This document shows, one piece after another, positions 8,401-16,956 of a stretch of DNA of 64,000 nucleotides. The notes under the pieces are model-generated. The model ran no database searches and was not told the origin of the DNA. It saw only the letters and a program-made list of their open reading frames with translations. This stretch comes from Thiobacillus sp. (lineage in GTDB: Bacteria; Pseudomonadota; Gammaproteobacteria; Burkholderiales; Thiobacillaceae). The translations under genes were made by a program, and so were the position numbers. Location of the stretch: assembly GCA_016124745.1 (NCBI GenBank), contig WGNC01000010.1, forward strand, positions 1 through 64,000, given 5' to 3'. Position 1 is the first letter of the stretch; the number at the start of each line of letters is the position of its first letter.

Positions 8401-9671
8401 GCGGGCATATTCTCGTCGTGGACGACGAAGTGGGCATTCGTGAATTGTTGTCGGAAATTCTTACCGATGAGGGTTATGACGTGCATCTGGCGGAAAATGC
8501 CGAGGCGGCACGTGCCTTTCGATCGGAGCGACGCCCCGACCTGGTGCTGCTCGATATCTGGATGCCGGATACGGACGGCGTGACGCTGCTCAAGGAATGG
8601 GCGGGCAGTGGCCAGCTCACCATGCCGGTCGTCATGATGTCCGGACACGGCACCATCGATACTGCGGTCGAGGCCACCCGGCTCGGCGCGGCCGATTTTC
8701 TGGAAAAGCCGGTGGCCCTGGCCAAGCTCATCGATACGGTCAACAAGGCGATCAAGCGTGGGGTGGCGCTGCCCCGGCGCACTCCCGGCATGGATCTATC
8801 CGCGCTTGGAAAAAGCCCCCTGATTCTCGAGCTCAAGAAACGCCTTACCCAGATCGCAGGCAATACCGCTCCGGTGCTGCTGCAGGGCGAGCCCGGCAGT
8901 GGTTTCGAAATCTGTGCACGTTTTCTGCATCAGTCTGCTTCCCCCTGGGTCGAGATCAGGGATCGCGCGCGTCTGGTGACTGATCCGCTGAGCTTTGTCG
9001 AAACGCTTGGTAACGGCACGCTTTACCTGCCCGACATCTGCGAACTGGCGCGCCTGGAGCAGAAGGGTCTGGGGTTGCTGCTCGACCGGATCGAGGGCGG
9101 CGGTGCACGCCTGGTGTGCTCCACGGGCCGCAGTCTCGACGCCATGGTCACCGCGGGTGAGTTCGACAGCCGCCTGTTCTACCGCCTTTCCAGCCTCGCG
9201 ATTCAGGTCCCCCCCTTGCGCGAGCACCGTGAAGACATTCCCGATATCGCCAATTTCATGCTGGCGCAGCTGGTCGAGGAGGGGGCATGCCCGGTTCGTC
9301 GACTGACTACCCCATGCCTGAATCAATTGCGCAATTTCGACTGGCCGGGCAATCTGCCGCAGCTCAACAATGTGGTGCGGACACTGGCGGTCACGGCCTT
9401 GTCGAATGAAATCGACGCTGCCGACGTCAATCGCGTGCTTGCGCCGATGAAGCAGTCGGCCCCCGCGGTTGCGCATGGCATCCCGCTGGATATCCCCCTT
9501 CGCGAGGCGCGCGACACCTTCGAGCGGATGTATTTTGAGCACCTGATCCAGAAGGAGGGCGGTAGCATGACGCGGGTCGCCGACAAGTCGGGGCTGGAAC
9601 GCACCCATCTCTATCGCAAGCTGAAACAGCTGAATATCCGGCATGGGCGGCGGCTGGAAGAAGACCTCTAA
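8397..9671 (+). CDS. ntrX: NtrX-type response regulator with degenerate AAA+ domain
   Basis: The receiver domain is complete (VVDDE, phospho-acceptor Asp in LLDIWMPD near residue 53, Lys in EKPV). The C-terminus has a Fis-type helix-turn-helix (MTRVADKSGLERTHLYRKLKQL). The central sigma-54 AAA+ domain is altered: the Walker A position reads GEPGSGFE where the family has GExGTGKE, so the ATP-binding Lys is gone. The loop that normally carries GAFTGA is missing, and Walker B reads LYLPDI rather than LFLDEI. It should therefore not activate sigma-54 polymerase by ATP hydrolysis and more likely acts as a DNA-binding regulator or repressor. The frame is open throughout. Confidence 0.9.
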   Translation: MSGHILVVDDEVGIRELLSEILTDEGYDVHLAENAEAARAFRSERRPDLVLLDIWMPDTDGVTLLKEWAGSGQLTMPVVMMSGHGTIDTAVEATRLGAADFLEKPVALAKLIDTVNKAIKRGVALPRRTPGMDLSALGKSPLILELKKRLTQIAGNTAPVLLQGEPGSGFEICARFLHQSASPWVEIRDRARLVTDPLSFVETLGNGTLYLPDICELARLEQKGLGLLLDRIEGGGARLVCSTGRSLDAMVTAGEFDSRLFYRLSSLAIQVPPLREHREDIPDIANFMLAQLVEEGACPVRRLTTPCLNQLRNFDWPGNLPQLNNVVRTLAVTALSNEIDAADVNRVLAPMKQSAPAVAHGIPLDIPLREARDTFERMYFEHLIQKEGGSMTRVADKSGLERTHLYRKLKQLNIRHGRRLEEDL

Positions 9672-9686
9672 GCTCGAGGAAGCCGC

Positions 9687-11060
9687 GTGAAAATAATCAT
9701 CCTCGGGGCGGGCCAGGTCGGTGCGAATCTGGCCGAGAGTCTCGTTGCCGAAAACAACGACATCACCGTCATCGACCTCGACACGACACGACTGGCGCTT
9801 CTGCAGGATCGCTTCGACCTGCGCACCGTTCGTGGCCATGCGGCGCATCCCTCGGTGCTGAAGCAGGCCGGTGCCGATGACGCCGACATGCTGGTCGCGG
9901 TTACCCAAAACGATGAAACCAACCTGGTGGCATGCCGCATAGCATCCACCCTGTTCAACGTGCCCACACGCATTGCGCGCATTCGCTCGAGTGACTTTCT
10001 GGGGCTTCCAGCGGGATTTCTGTCAGAGCATTTTGGGGTCGATGATGTCATCAGTCCGGAACAGGAAGTGACCAATACGCTGCGACGGCTGATCGAGCAT
10101 CCCGAAGCGTTGCAGGTGCTGGATTTCGCAGATGGCAAGGTGCGGCTGGTCGCGGTGCGCGCCTACCATGGCGGACCGCTGGTAGGACACGAGTTGCAGG
10201 ATATCAAGCGACATATGCCTAATCTGGAGTGCCGTATCCCGGCGATTTACCGGCGTGACCGTGGCATCGTGCCGAAAGGGATCACCGTCATCGAGCCGGG
10301 CGACGAGGTGTTCTTTCTGGCACGCAAACAGGACATCCCCACTGTGATGCGCGAGTTGCGCCGCATGGAACGACCGGTCAAGAAAGTCATGATTGCCGGC
10401 GGCGGCAATATCGGGCGACGCCTGGCGGCGCAAATCGAACGCGATTACGACGTGAAAGTCATCGATCACAACAAGACGGTCAGCAACCTGCTGGCCGAGC
10501 AGTTGCACCATACAATGGTATTGCAGGGCGACGCGACCGACGAGGAATTGTTGGAGCAGGAAAACATCTCTGCCATGGACGTATTCTGCGCGCTTACCAA
10601 CGATGATGAAGACAACATCATGTCCGCGCTCTTGGCCAAGAGAATGGGCGCAAGCCGCGTCATCGCGCTGATCAACCGTTCAGCCTACGTTGACCTGGTG
10701 CAGGGCGGCGAGATCGACATCGCCATCTCGCCGGCGCAGGCTACGGTTGGCCCTTTGTTGTCCAAGATTCGTCGTGGCGACATGGTGGCGGTCCATTCCC
10801 TGCGGCGCGGCGCGGCTGAAGTGCTCGAGGTGGCGGTGCATGGCGATGCCAAGACATCCCGGGTCGTGGGCAGGCTGGTCGGCGAGACCGATTTGCCCGA
10901 AGGGGCGACCATTGCCGCGATCATCCGCAACAACAATGTCCTTATTGCCCATCATGACACCCTGATCGAGGCGGAGGACCACCTCATCCTGTTCGCGCTC
11001 AACAAGCGAATCATTCCCAAGGTGGAAAAGCTTCTCCAGGTCGGCTTCAGCTTCTTCTGA
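9687..11060 (+). CDS. trkA: Trk potassium uptake regulatory subunit TrkA
   Basis: Cytoplasmic NAD(H)-binding ring protein that gates TrkH. Two RCK/TrkA-N Rossmann domains are visible (ILGAGQVGANLAE at the start and IAGGGNIGRRLA near residue 236), each followed by a TrkA-C domain. 457 residues is standard. It starts 15 bases after ntrX and its stop overlaps the trkH ATG. Linkage to ntrYX is common in alpha- and betaproteobacteria. Confidence 0.96.
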   Translation: MKIIILGAGQVGANLAESLVAENNDITVIDLDTTRLALLQDRFDLRTVRGHAAHPSVLKQAGADDADMLVAVTQNDETNLVACRIASTLFNVPTRIARIRSSDFLGLPAGFLSEHFGVDDVISPEQEVTNTLRRLIEHPEALQVLDFADGKVRLVAVRAYHGGPLVGHELQDIKRHMPNLECRIPAIYRRDRGIVPKGITVIEPGDEVFFLARKQDIPTVMRELRRMERPVKKVMIAGGGNIGRRLAAQIERDYDVKVIDHNKTVSNLLAEQLHHTMVLQGDATDEELLEQENISAMDVFCALTNDDEDNIMSALLAKRMGASRVIALINRSAYVDLVQGGEIDIAISPAQATVGPLLSKIRRGDMVAVHSLRRGAAEVLEVAVHGDAKTSRVVGRLVGETDLPEGATIAAIIRNNNVLIAHHDTLIEAEDHLILFALNKRIIPKVEKLLQVGFSFF

Positions 11061-12517
11061 TGTCCCGCATCGCCCCGGTTCTTAATGTTCTGTCAAAGGT
11101 GGTCATGCTGTTCTCGACCACTTTTCTTCTGCCGCTCACCCTTTCCTGGGCGCTCGATGACCCAGCGCAGCGTGCTTATGATGACGCCATCGTTATTACG
11201 TTTGTGGCAGGGGCGCTCACCTGGCTGTTTACCCGGAAATCGCAGCGCGAATTACAGACCCGAGACGGATTCCTTCTGGTTGTGCTGGTGTGGACAAGTC
11301 TGCCGGCATTCGCCACTCTGCCCTTATTGATATACATGCCGGGCCTGTCGTTCACCGATGCGTATTTCGAAACGGTTTCAGGTATTACCACGACTGGGGC
11401 CACCGTTCTTTCAGGTCTGGATTCACTCCCCCTTTCCATCAATTTGTGGCGTGGCCTGCTGGTATGGTTTGGTGGCATGGGGCTCATCGTTCTTGCGGTT
11501 GCCATCCTGCCGCTGTTGGGCGTGGGCGGCATGCAGATCTACAAAGCCGAAACACCGGGGCCAATGAAGGACACCAAGCTCACACCGCGCATTACCGAAA
11601 CCGCCAAGGGCCTGTATCTGGTCTATGTCGGCATTTCGATTGCGTGTGGCCTCTCATACTGGCTGGCTGGCATGACGCCATTCGATGCCGTCATGCATAC
11701 TTTTGCAACAATGGGGCTGGGCGGGTTTTCCTCGCATGATGCAAGTTTCGCCTACTGGAATTCTCCAGTAATCGAGAACGTGGCGATCTTTTTCATGCTG
11801 GTCGCCGGAATCAATTTTTCCACCCACTTCATGGCGTGGCGTCAACGTTCGGTGTCGGCTTATCGGCTTGACCCGGAGGTGCGCTGGTTTCTGATTGTCG
11901 CGCTGGGAAGCGCACTCCTGATCGCGGTCTATCTGTCGGTCATGCACGTCTACCCCGATTTTTCGCAGTCATTACGTTTTGCGCTTTTCAATACCGTGTC
12001 GATCGCGACCACGACCGGGTTCGCCAATGCCGACTACAATCAGTGGCCCATTTTTGCACCTCTATGGATGTTGCTGCTGTCGTCGTTTGCCTCCTGCTCC
12101 GGCAGTACCGGCGGCGGCATGAAAATGATGCGCGCGCAACTGCTTTTCAGGCAGGGGCGGCGCGAACTGACCCGACTCATCCATCCGTCAGCACGCCTGC
12201 CGGTTAAGCTTGCCGGACAGGTGGTGCCCAACAATGTGATCTATGCGGTGCTCGCCTTCGCGTTTTTGTATGTGTTCTCTATCATCACGATGACGCTTGC
12301 AATGACCGCAAGCGGGCTTGAACTCATCACGGCCTTTTCTTCGGTTGTTGCTTCCATCAACAATACCGGGCCGGGCCTGAATCAGGTCGGCCCTGCTACA
12401 AACTATGCGAGCCTCAACGATTTCCAGACCTGGATTTGCACCATTGCCATGTTGCTGGGGCGACTCGAACTGTTGACGCTCCTGGTGGTCTTTACCCGGG
12501 CTTTCTGGCGTGCCTGA
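11060..12517 (+). CDS. trkH: Trk potassium transporter membrane subunit TrkH
   Basis: Integral membrane K+ channel-like subunit, 485 residues, with about ten membrane segments and the four pore-loop repeats. Selectivity-filter-like segments include SGITTTGATVLS, MGLGGFSSHD, TTTGFANAD and NNTGPGLNQVG. It partners with the preceding TrkA. The stop overlaps the start of the following TPR gene by 8 bases. Confidence 0.96.
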   Translation: MSRIAPVLNVLSKVVMLFSTTFLLPLTLSWALDDPAQRAYDDAIVITFVAGALTWLFTRKSQRELQTRDGFLLVVLVWTSLPAFATLPLLIYMPGLSFTDAYFETVSGITTTGATVLSGLDSLPLSINLWRGLLVWFGGMGLIVLAVAILPLLGVGGMQIYKAETPGPMKDTKLTPRITETAKGLYLVYVGISIACGLSYWLAGMTPFDAVMHTFATMGLGGFSSHDASFAYWNSPVIENVAIFFMLVAGINFSTHFMAWRQRSVSAYRLDPEVRWFLIVALGSALLIAVYLSVMHVYPDFSQSLRFALFNTVSIATTTGFANADYNQWPIFAPLWMLLLSSFASCSGSTGGGMKMMRAQLLFRQGRRELTRLIHPSARLPVKLAGQVVPNNVIYAVLAFAFLYVFSIITMTLAMTASGLELITAFSSVVASINNTGPGLNQVGPATNYASLNDFQTWICTIAMLLGRLELLTLLVVFTRAFWRA

Positions 12518-12848
12518 GCCGCTGGAAAGTTTTGTCGCGATGCTCGCGAGTGGTCGCGACAATGCGCTGCTGCGGTTTTCGCTCGGTAACGAGTATCTGA
12601 AAGCGGGCGATGCGGCAACTGCCGCTGAACACCTGCGCCGTGCGGTCGAGCATGACCCCAAATATTCCGCCGCGTGGAAATTGCTGGGCAAGTCGCTGAC
12701 CGACCTTGAGGCGTGGCCAGATGCGCTCGCTGCCTACCGGCAGGGCCTCGCCGTGGCCGAAGCGCGTGGCGACAAGCAGGCGGCGAAGGAGATGGGCGTT
12801 TTCGCGCGCCGAATCGAAAAGCAGCTTGGGTTAAAATCCGGCGATTGA
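12510..12848 (+). CDS. Small TPR-repeat protein
   Basis: 112 residues, with two to three tetratricopeptide-like helix pairs ([43 protein letters not shown]). Soluble, with no signal peptide. Overlaps the end of trkH and lies 19 bases before the iron-trafficking gene. Probably a protein-protein interaction module; no partner can be named. Confidence 0.85.
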   Translation: MPEPLESFVAMLASGRDNALLRFSLGNEYLKAGDAATAAEHLRRAVEHDPKYSAAWKLLGKSLTDLEAWPDALAAYRQGLAVAEARGDKQAAKEMGVFARRIEKQLGLKSGD

Positions 12849-12867
12849 TATTTTCAAGGAGCAGCAA

Positions 12868-13143
12868 ATGACGCGGATGGTGAACTGTGTGAAGCTCGGA
12901 CGTGAAGCCGAAGGTCTGGCCTTTCAGCCGGTGCCGGGAGACCTGGGCAAGAAGATTTTCGAGAATGTTTCGAAAGAGGCCTGGGGCGGCTGGCAGCGTC
13001 ACCAGACCATGCTGATCAACGAGAACCGCCTCAACCTGGCCGATCCGCAGGCGCGCAGCTATCTGATGGACCAGATGGAGCGCTATTTCTTTGGCGGCGG
13101 CAATGTCGATGCCGCCGCGGGTTACGTGCCACCGAACAGGTAA
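12868..13143 (+). CDS. yggX: Probable Fe(2+)-trafficking protein (YggX family)
   Basis: 91 residues beginning [17 protein letters not shown], with the family Cys at position 7 and the [14 protein letters not shown] block. The family protects labile iron and Fe-S clusters from oxidation and interacts with MutY in enterobacteria. AAGGAG lies upstream of the ATG. Last gene of the def-to-yggX run and followed by a terminator. Confidence 0.95.
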   Translation: MTRMVNCVKLGREAEGLAFQPVPGDLGKKIFENVSKEAWGGWQRHQTMLINENRLNLADPQARSYLMDQMERYFFGGGNVDAAAGYVPPNR

Positions 13144-13159
13144 ACCCGGGTCGCATGGC

Positions 13160-13189
13160 AAAACGGGCTCTCTGGGGAGCCCGTTTTTA
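13160..13189 (+). terminator. Rho-independent terminator after yggX
   Basis: ACGGGCTC and GAGCCCGT form a stem over a short loop, followed by TTTTTAT. A-rich sequence on the other side means it may also end the minus-strand phoU transcript. Confidence 0.85.
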
Positions 13190-13206
13190 TTGGTGTGCAG
13201 CGGAAT

Positions 13207-13908
13207 TCACAGCACTTCTTTTTCGATCTCTTCAAGCGAAGTGTGGCGCACGTCCTTGCCCTTGACCATGTAGACCACGTATTCCGACATGTTCTTGGCA
13301 TGGTCACCCATGCGCTCGATCGCCTTGGTGACGAACAGGATGTCGATGAAAACCGAAATGGTGCGCGGGTCTTCCATCATGAACGTGATGAGGTGGCGCA
13401 GGTTGAGGCGGAACTCCTCGTCCACCGACTGGTCCTGCCGCGCAATGTCGACAGCCTTGGTCGCGTCAAGCCGGGCAAAGCCGTCGAGTGCCTTCCTCAG
13501 CATGTCGAGCACCAGATCGCCCATGTATTTAACTTCGGAGAAGCGCGGCAGGCTGATGCGCTCGGCTTTGTGGATAAGCTTGGCCATGCGCGCGATCTTG
13601 GCCGCCTCGTCACCGATGCGCTCGAGATCCGTGATGGTCTTCACCACCATCATCACCATGCGCAGATCGGACGCGGTGGGCTGCCGCCGGGCGATGATAT
13701 TGAGGCAGTCCTCGTCGATGGCCACTTCCAGCGCATTGACGTTGTGGTCGTTGGCATCCACCTGGTCGGCCAGTTTCAGGTCGCCCTTGATGAGTGCCTC
13801 GATTGCGCTGGTTATCTGCTCTTCGACCAGGCCACCCATTTTCAGCACGCTTGCGCGCACGGCTTCCAACTCGGCATCAAACTGCTTGTAGGTGTGTTCA
13901 GTTGGCAT
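13207..13908 (-). CDS. phoU: Phosphate-signalling protein PhoU
   Basis: 233 residues with the two three-helix-bundle PhoU repeats. Each carries the E/DxxxD metal-binding pattern (DLERIGDEAAKIA and AIERMGDHAKNMSEYV). PhoU represses the Pho regulon with PstB and PhoR and limits phosphate uptake. Here it stands alone with no pst genes beside it, although a polyphosphate kinase lies 46 kb away in the same window. Confidence 0.96.
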   Translation of the reverse strand: MPTEHTYKQFDAELEAVRASVLKMGGLVEEQITSAIEALIKGDLKLADQVDANDHNVNALEVAIDEDCLNIIARRQPTASDLRMVMMVVKTITDLERIGDEAAKIARMAKLIHKAERISLPRFSEVKYMGDLVLDMLRKALDGFARLDATKAVDIARQDQSVDEEFRLNLRHLITFMMEDPRTISVFIDILFVTKAIERMGDHAKNMSEYVVYMVKGKDVRHTSLEEIEKEVL

Positions 13909-13985
13909 TGTGTTGACCTTTCCAGTAAACCACTTTCAATTATATGTCCCGGATTGTTACGGTTAGGTGATAGGTACGACAGGTT

Positions 13986-14396
13986 TTACTGTGTACTGAA
14001 GGGCAGCGCGTAGTGCGCACCGTCGATATCGAGGAACAAGGTCCAGTCGCGGCGACCGCTGACGCACACCGGCAGGGTAACTTTCGAGGCGAAAACGCCG
14101 TCGCCAGGGCGCAGGTCGTAGCGATTGAAGCCCATTTCCATGGCGTTCATCTGGAACTCTGCGCTGACCCGGGCTGCGCCCGGCGCCCGGACCGTCAGCA
14201 CGAAGGGCTCGAGTGGTGCCGGCTTGACTGAAAAAAGGACTTCCGCGCTTGTGCCGCGATGCTTGAAGCGGCAGCCTGCCAACGGATCGTCGCACGCCAC
14301 GGCCCGAGCTTCGGCCGGGCGCTTCAGCGAGTAGCCGGCCACGGCGATGGCGAGCAGAGCCAGTGCCAGCAGCAGGGGCGCAGCCACCTGTTTCAT
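13986..14396 (-). CDS. Small exported or membrane-anchored protein of unknown function
   Basis: 136 residues: an N-terminal hydrophobic segment (VAAPLLLALALLAIAVAGYSL) followed by a beta-rich domain with two Cys (CDDPLAGC) that ends DWTLFLDIDGAHYALPF. The ATG at 14396 overlaps the stop of the Nudix-ThiE gene as ATGA, which fixes the start and shows coupling. The mature part faintly resembles FixH/YtkA-like domains, but I would not name it. Confidence 0.75.
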   Translation of the reverse strand: MKQVAAPLLLALALLAIAVAGYSLKRPAEARAVACDDPLAGCRFKHRGTSAEVLFSVKPAPLEPFVLTVRAPGAARVSAEFQMNAMEMGFNRYDLRPGDGVFASKVTLPVCVSGRRDWTLFLDIDGAHYALPFSTQ

Positions 14397-15466
14397 GTCC
14401 ACGCGCCTCGCAACAGTGCTACGCCATGTGCACCATGTGACTGCGCCAACCCCACGTCGTCGCGCCCCAGGCCGCCCAGGCCATAGACCGGAATCGGGCT
14501 GGCGGCCGCCAGTTCGGAAAAGTGCTCCCAGCCCAGCGTGGCAGCGCCCGGATGGGTGAGCGTCGGCAGCACCGGCGAGAGCAGCGCAAAATCGGCTTCG
14601 ATCGAGGCCGCATGGTCGAGTTCGGCCGCGTCGTGGCACGATGCCCCCACCCACGCGCAGTCGGGACGCACCGTCAGTTTGGCCGCCGCAGACGAATCGA
14701 GATGCACGCCATCGGCGTCCGACGCACGCGCCAGATCCAGGCTGCCGTTGACCAGCACGCGCGCGCCATGCGGACGGGCCCGGCGTACCGTTTCGCGCGC
14801 CAGCGCCAGACGTTCATCCTGCGGGAGCGATTTGTCGCGCAGCTGAATGAGCCGCAGGCCGTTGTGCAAGGCGACATCGAGTCGGGCCAGGAAGGTGTCG
14901 ACGCCGAGCGACTCGGCGTGGGAAATCCCCAGCAGCGGTGGCAGCGACAGCGCCTTCAGAATCGGAAAATTGGCCGGTAGCAACGGTGTCACCTCGACCG
15001 CGTCCGGCCGCTGCCAGGAAAAAACCTGTCCCTCGTGCGGATGCGGCTCGCCCTGCCACGCGAACACGCGGAAGAAGTTCAGCCGCACGCTGGCGTGCGG
15101 ATAGTCGAACACGCGGGTGATCCAGCGATGGGCGCGACTGACGACGATTCCAAGCTCCTCGTGCAACTCGCGCGCCAGCGCCGTTTCCAGCGATTCGCCC
15201 GGCTCCACCTTGCCGCCGGGAAACTCCCAGTAACCCGCGTAGACCTTGCCCGGCGGGCGTTGCGCCAGCAGCACCCGCGAGGGGTACGCCGGCGGGGACC
15301 CCGCTGCCGTGCAGCGACCCTCCCGCAGCACCCGGCCATCGGGCAAGGTCAGCACCGCCGCGACGACTTCGATTAAATCGCTCTTGGTATGACGTTCGCC
15401 CCCTCCCCCATCCGGGGGGAGGGTTGCCCCCTGTCGGGGATAAAGGGAGAGGGCGGTGGGGTTCAC
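14393..15466 (-). CDS. Nudix hydrolase / ThiE-like fusion protein
   Basis: An N-terminal MutT-type Nudix domain (GYWEFPGGKVEPGESLETALARELHEELGI is split here by position: GKVEPGE then REL-HEEL) cleans oxidised nucleotides in related proteins. The C-terminal TIM barrel resembles thiamine-phosphate synthase (GLRLIQLRDK, DGVHLDSS, VYGLGGL). This fusion is widespread in proteobacteria; whether the ThiE half is active is unknown. The GTG at 15466 overlaps the DUF815 stop as GTGA. Two repeat sequences sit in frame: about 20 codons after the start, and a 57-base unit that separates DGRVL from LAQRP inside the Nudix core. Confidence 0.88.
   Translation of the reverse strand: MNPTALSLYPRQGATLPPDGGGGERHTKSDLIEVVAAVLTLPDGRVLREGRCTAAGSPPAYPSRVLLAQRPPGKVYAGYWEFPGGKVEPGESLETALARELHEELGIVVSRAHRWITRVFDYPHASVRLNFFRVFAWQGEPHPHEGQVFSWQRPDAVEVTPLLPANFPILKALSLPPLLGISHAESLGVDTFLARLDVALHNGLRLIQLRDKSLPQDERLALARETVRRARPHGARVLVNGSLDLARASDADGVHLDSSAAAKLTVRPDCAWVGASCHDAAELDHAASIEADFALLSPVLPTLTHPGAATLGWEHFSELAAASPIPVYGLGGLGRDDVGLAQSHGAHGVALLRGAWT
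15269..15334 (-). repeat. 57-bp palindromic repeat inserted in frame in the Nudix domain
   Basis: A 57-base unit bounded by direct CAGCACCCG copies (15269 and 15326). It encodes the extra residues REGRCTAAGSPPAYPSRVL between DGRVL and LAQRP, which are adjacent in ordinary MutT proteins. The interior GGGGACCCCGCTGC...GCAGCG is self-complementary. A near-identical sequence lies at 32116-32172. The insert length is a multiple of three, so the frame survives. Confidence 0.75.
15389..15462 (-). repeat. Palindromic repeat forming the N-terminal codons of the Nudix-ThiE gene
   Basis: The plus strand reads GACGTTCGCCCCCTCCCCC at one end and GGGAGAGGGCG at the other, with G/C-rich inverted segments between. 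The same ends (GACGTTCGCTCCCTCTCCC and GGGGAGAGGGCG) bound the insert in glcE at 38422-38544, so the two belong to one repeat type. It lies just after the GTG start and is translated as a Pro/Gly-rich leader. Confidence 0.65.
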
Positions 15467-16299
15467 TGCCGCCCCGCCCAGTCGCGCGCGAACTGCCACG
15501 CTACCCGGCCATTGCGCGCGCCGCGGCCGAGCGCCCATTGCAGCGCAGCGCGTTCGAAGCGCTCGTTGACGGATGCCCCCAGCAAACCGGCCCAATGCCG
15601 GGCGACCGCCAGATAGGTGTCCTGGTCCATGCCATGAAATGAAACCCACAATCCGAAGCGGTCGGACAGCGAGATTTTCTCCTCGGTCGCCTCGCCCGGA
15701 TGCAGCTCGCCGCCGAGGTACTTCGTTTCCAGGTTTTCCGCCATGTATTCGGGCATCAGGTGGCGACGGTTGCTGGTGGCGTAGATCAGCACGTTGTCCG
15801 ACGGCCCGGCCAGCGAGCCGTCAAGCGCGGCCTTGAGGCTGGCGTAACCTGCCTCGTGCTCGGCGAAGCTGAGATCGTCGATGAAAACGATAAAGCGATA
15901 GTTCTCGTCAGCCAGCAGATCGAACAGATCGGGCAGGTTCGGCAGTCCCGCCTTGTCCACTTCTATCAGGCGCAGCCCCTTCGCGGCGTATTTGGCATGC
16001 ACGGCCTTCACCAGCGAAGACTTGCCGCAGCCGCGTGCGCCGGTGAGCAATACGTTGTTGGCCGGCTTGCCGGCGACGAACTGGCGGGTGTTGGCGTCGA
16101 TGCATCGTTTCTGTTCGTCGATGGCCAGCAGATCCTTCAGGGCCACCCGCTGGGGGTGGCGAATCGGTTTCAGCCCGCCTGACTGCGCCGACCAGCGCGC
16201 GGCGCGCACAGTCTTCCAGTCCGCGCTGGAGAGAACAGGGGGGTCGAGGCGGGCGAGCAGACTTGCAAGACGCGGCAGCAGTGTTTCCAGTTCACTCAT
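15463..16299 (-). CDS. DUF815 AAA+ ATPase
   Basis: 278-residue P-loop ATPase. Walker A is GARGCGKSS (residues 87-95) and Walker B is FIVFIDDLSF (~139). A sensor-like ATSNRRHLMPEYM follows, and the C-terminus is helical. DUF815 proteins are conserved in beta- and gammaproteobacteria beside Nudix-ThiE genes; their cellular role is not known. No signal peptide, hence cytoplasmic. First gene of a three-gene unit with stop-start overlaps. Confidence 0.9.
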   Translation of the reverse strand: MSELETLLPRLASLLARLDPPVLSSADWKTVRAARWSAQSGGLKPIRHPQRVALKDLLAIDEQKRCIDANTRQFVAGKPANNVLLTGARGCGKSSLVKAVHAKYAAKGLRLIEVDKAGLPNLPDLFDLLADENYRFIVFIDDLSFAEHEAGYASLKAALDGSLAGPSDNVLIYATSNRRHLMPEYMAENLETKYLGGELHPGEATEEKISLSDRFGLWVSFHGMDQDTYLAVARHWAGLLGASVNERFERAALQWALGRGARNGRVAWQFARDWAGRQ

Positions 16300-16343
16300 G
16301 GCGTGATTCTAGCGGATGCGACGCGACTGTCTTTCCACTGCGG

Positions 16344-16381
16344 ATTAAGAAAAAATTAAGTGCTGCCTAGCAAAGACTTAG
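16344..16381 (+). promoter_or_regulatory. Phased TTAAG array upstream of cytochrome c
   Basis: ATTAAG occurs at 16344-16349 and 16355-16360, exactly 11 bases apart. Weaker CTAG (16367) and TTAG (16378) elements continue the same phase. This is the layout of PmrA/QseB-type response-regulator boxes. It resembles the three CTTAAG boxes at 47084-47111 beside a two-component system and another cytochrome. It lies about 80 bases upstream of the cytochrome start. Confidence 0.45.
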
Positions 16382-16458
16382 CAACGCGCGATGGAAAAGC
16401 GGCCTAAGCTGATTTCATTCGGACACAGGGTGTGCCCGTCGAAACCATAGGAGAGAAC

Positions 16459-16956
16459 ATGAAAACGACCCTGTCATTTGCAGCAATGCTGCTGGCGGGC
16501 TGGGCGGGCCTGGCCTGGGCGCAGCCCCCCGCCGATGATGCCGATATCCGCCACGGCCGCTATCTTGTCATGACATCGGGCTGCAACGACTGCCACACGC
16601 CAGGCTACATGCAGAAAGACGGCAAGGTGCCCGAAGATGAGTGGCTGACCGGCGACAGCATGGGCTGGCACGGGCCATGGGGTACGACCTATCCTGCCAA
16701 CCTGCGCCAGCTGGCCCGGTTGATGGACGAGAAAGCCTGGCTCGCGCGCGCGCGCCAGCCGATGCGTCCGCCGATGCCTGCGCCGTCACTGCGGGCGATG
16801 AGCGATGCCGACCTCAGGGCAATCTATGTTTACCTGCGCAGCCTGGGCGCCAGGGGTCAGATGGCGCCGGCCTATGTGCCCCCGGGCGGCAAGGTGGCGA
16901 CGCCGTACCTGGACATGATCCCGAAAAACCTGCCGCAGATGACCAGCAAACGCTAG
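16459..16956 (+). CDS. Periplasmic monoheme cytochrome c
   Basis: 165 residues with a signal peptide (MKTTLSFAAMLLAGWAGLAWA) and one CNDCH heme site at residues 42-46. PPMP-type methionines further on could supply the distal ligand. The ATG at 16459 is preferred because AGGAGAG lies just upstream. Such proteins carry electrons in the periplasm; the partner is unknown. Its 3' end meets the convergent GAF-domain gene with a 4-base overlap and no terminator between. Confidence 0.88.
   Translation: MKTTLSFAAMLLAGWAGLAWAQPPADDADIRHGRYLVMTSGCNDCHTPGYMQKDGKVPEDEWLTGDSMGWHGPWGTTYPANLRQLARLMDEKAWLARARQPMRPPMPAPSLRAMSDADLRAIYVYLRSLGARGQMAPAYVPPGGKVATPYLDMIPKNLPQMTSKR

Noticed and set aside
8397-9671. 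NtrX degeneracy as a sequencing frameshift
   Set aside because: The frame is continuous from receiver to HTH and flanking residues are conserved, so substitutions and a deletion explain it better than an error.
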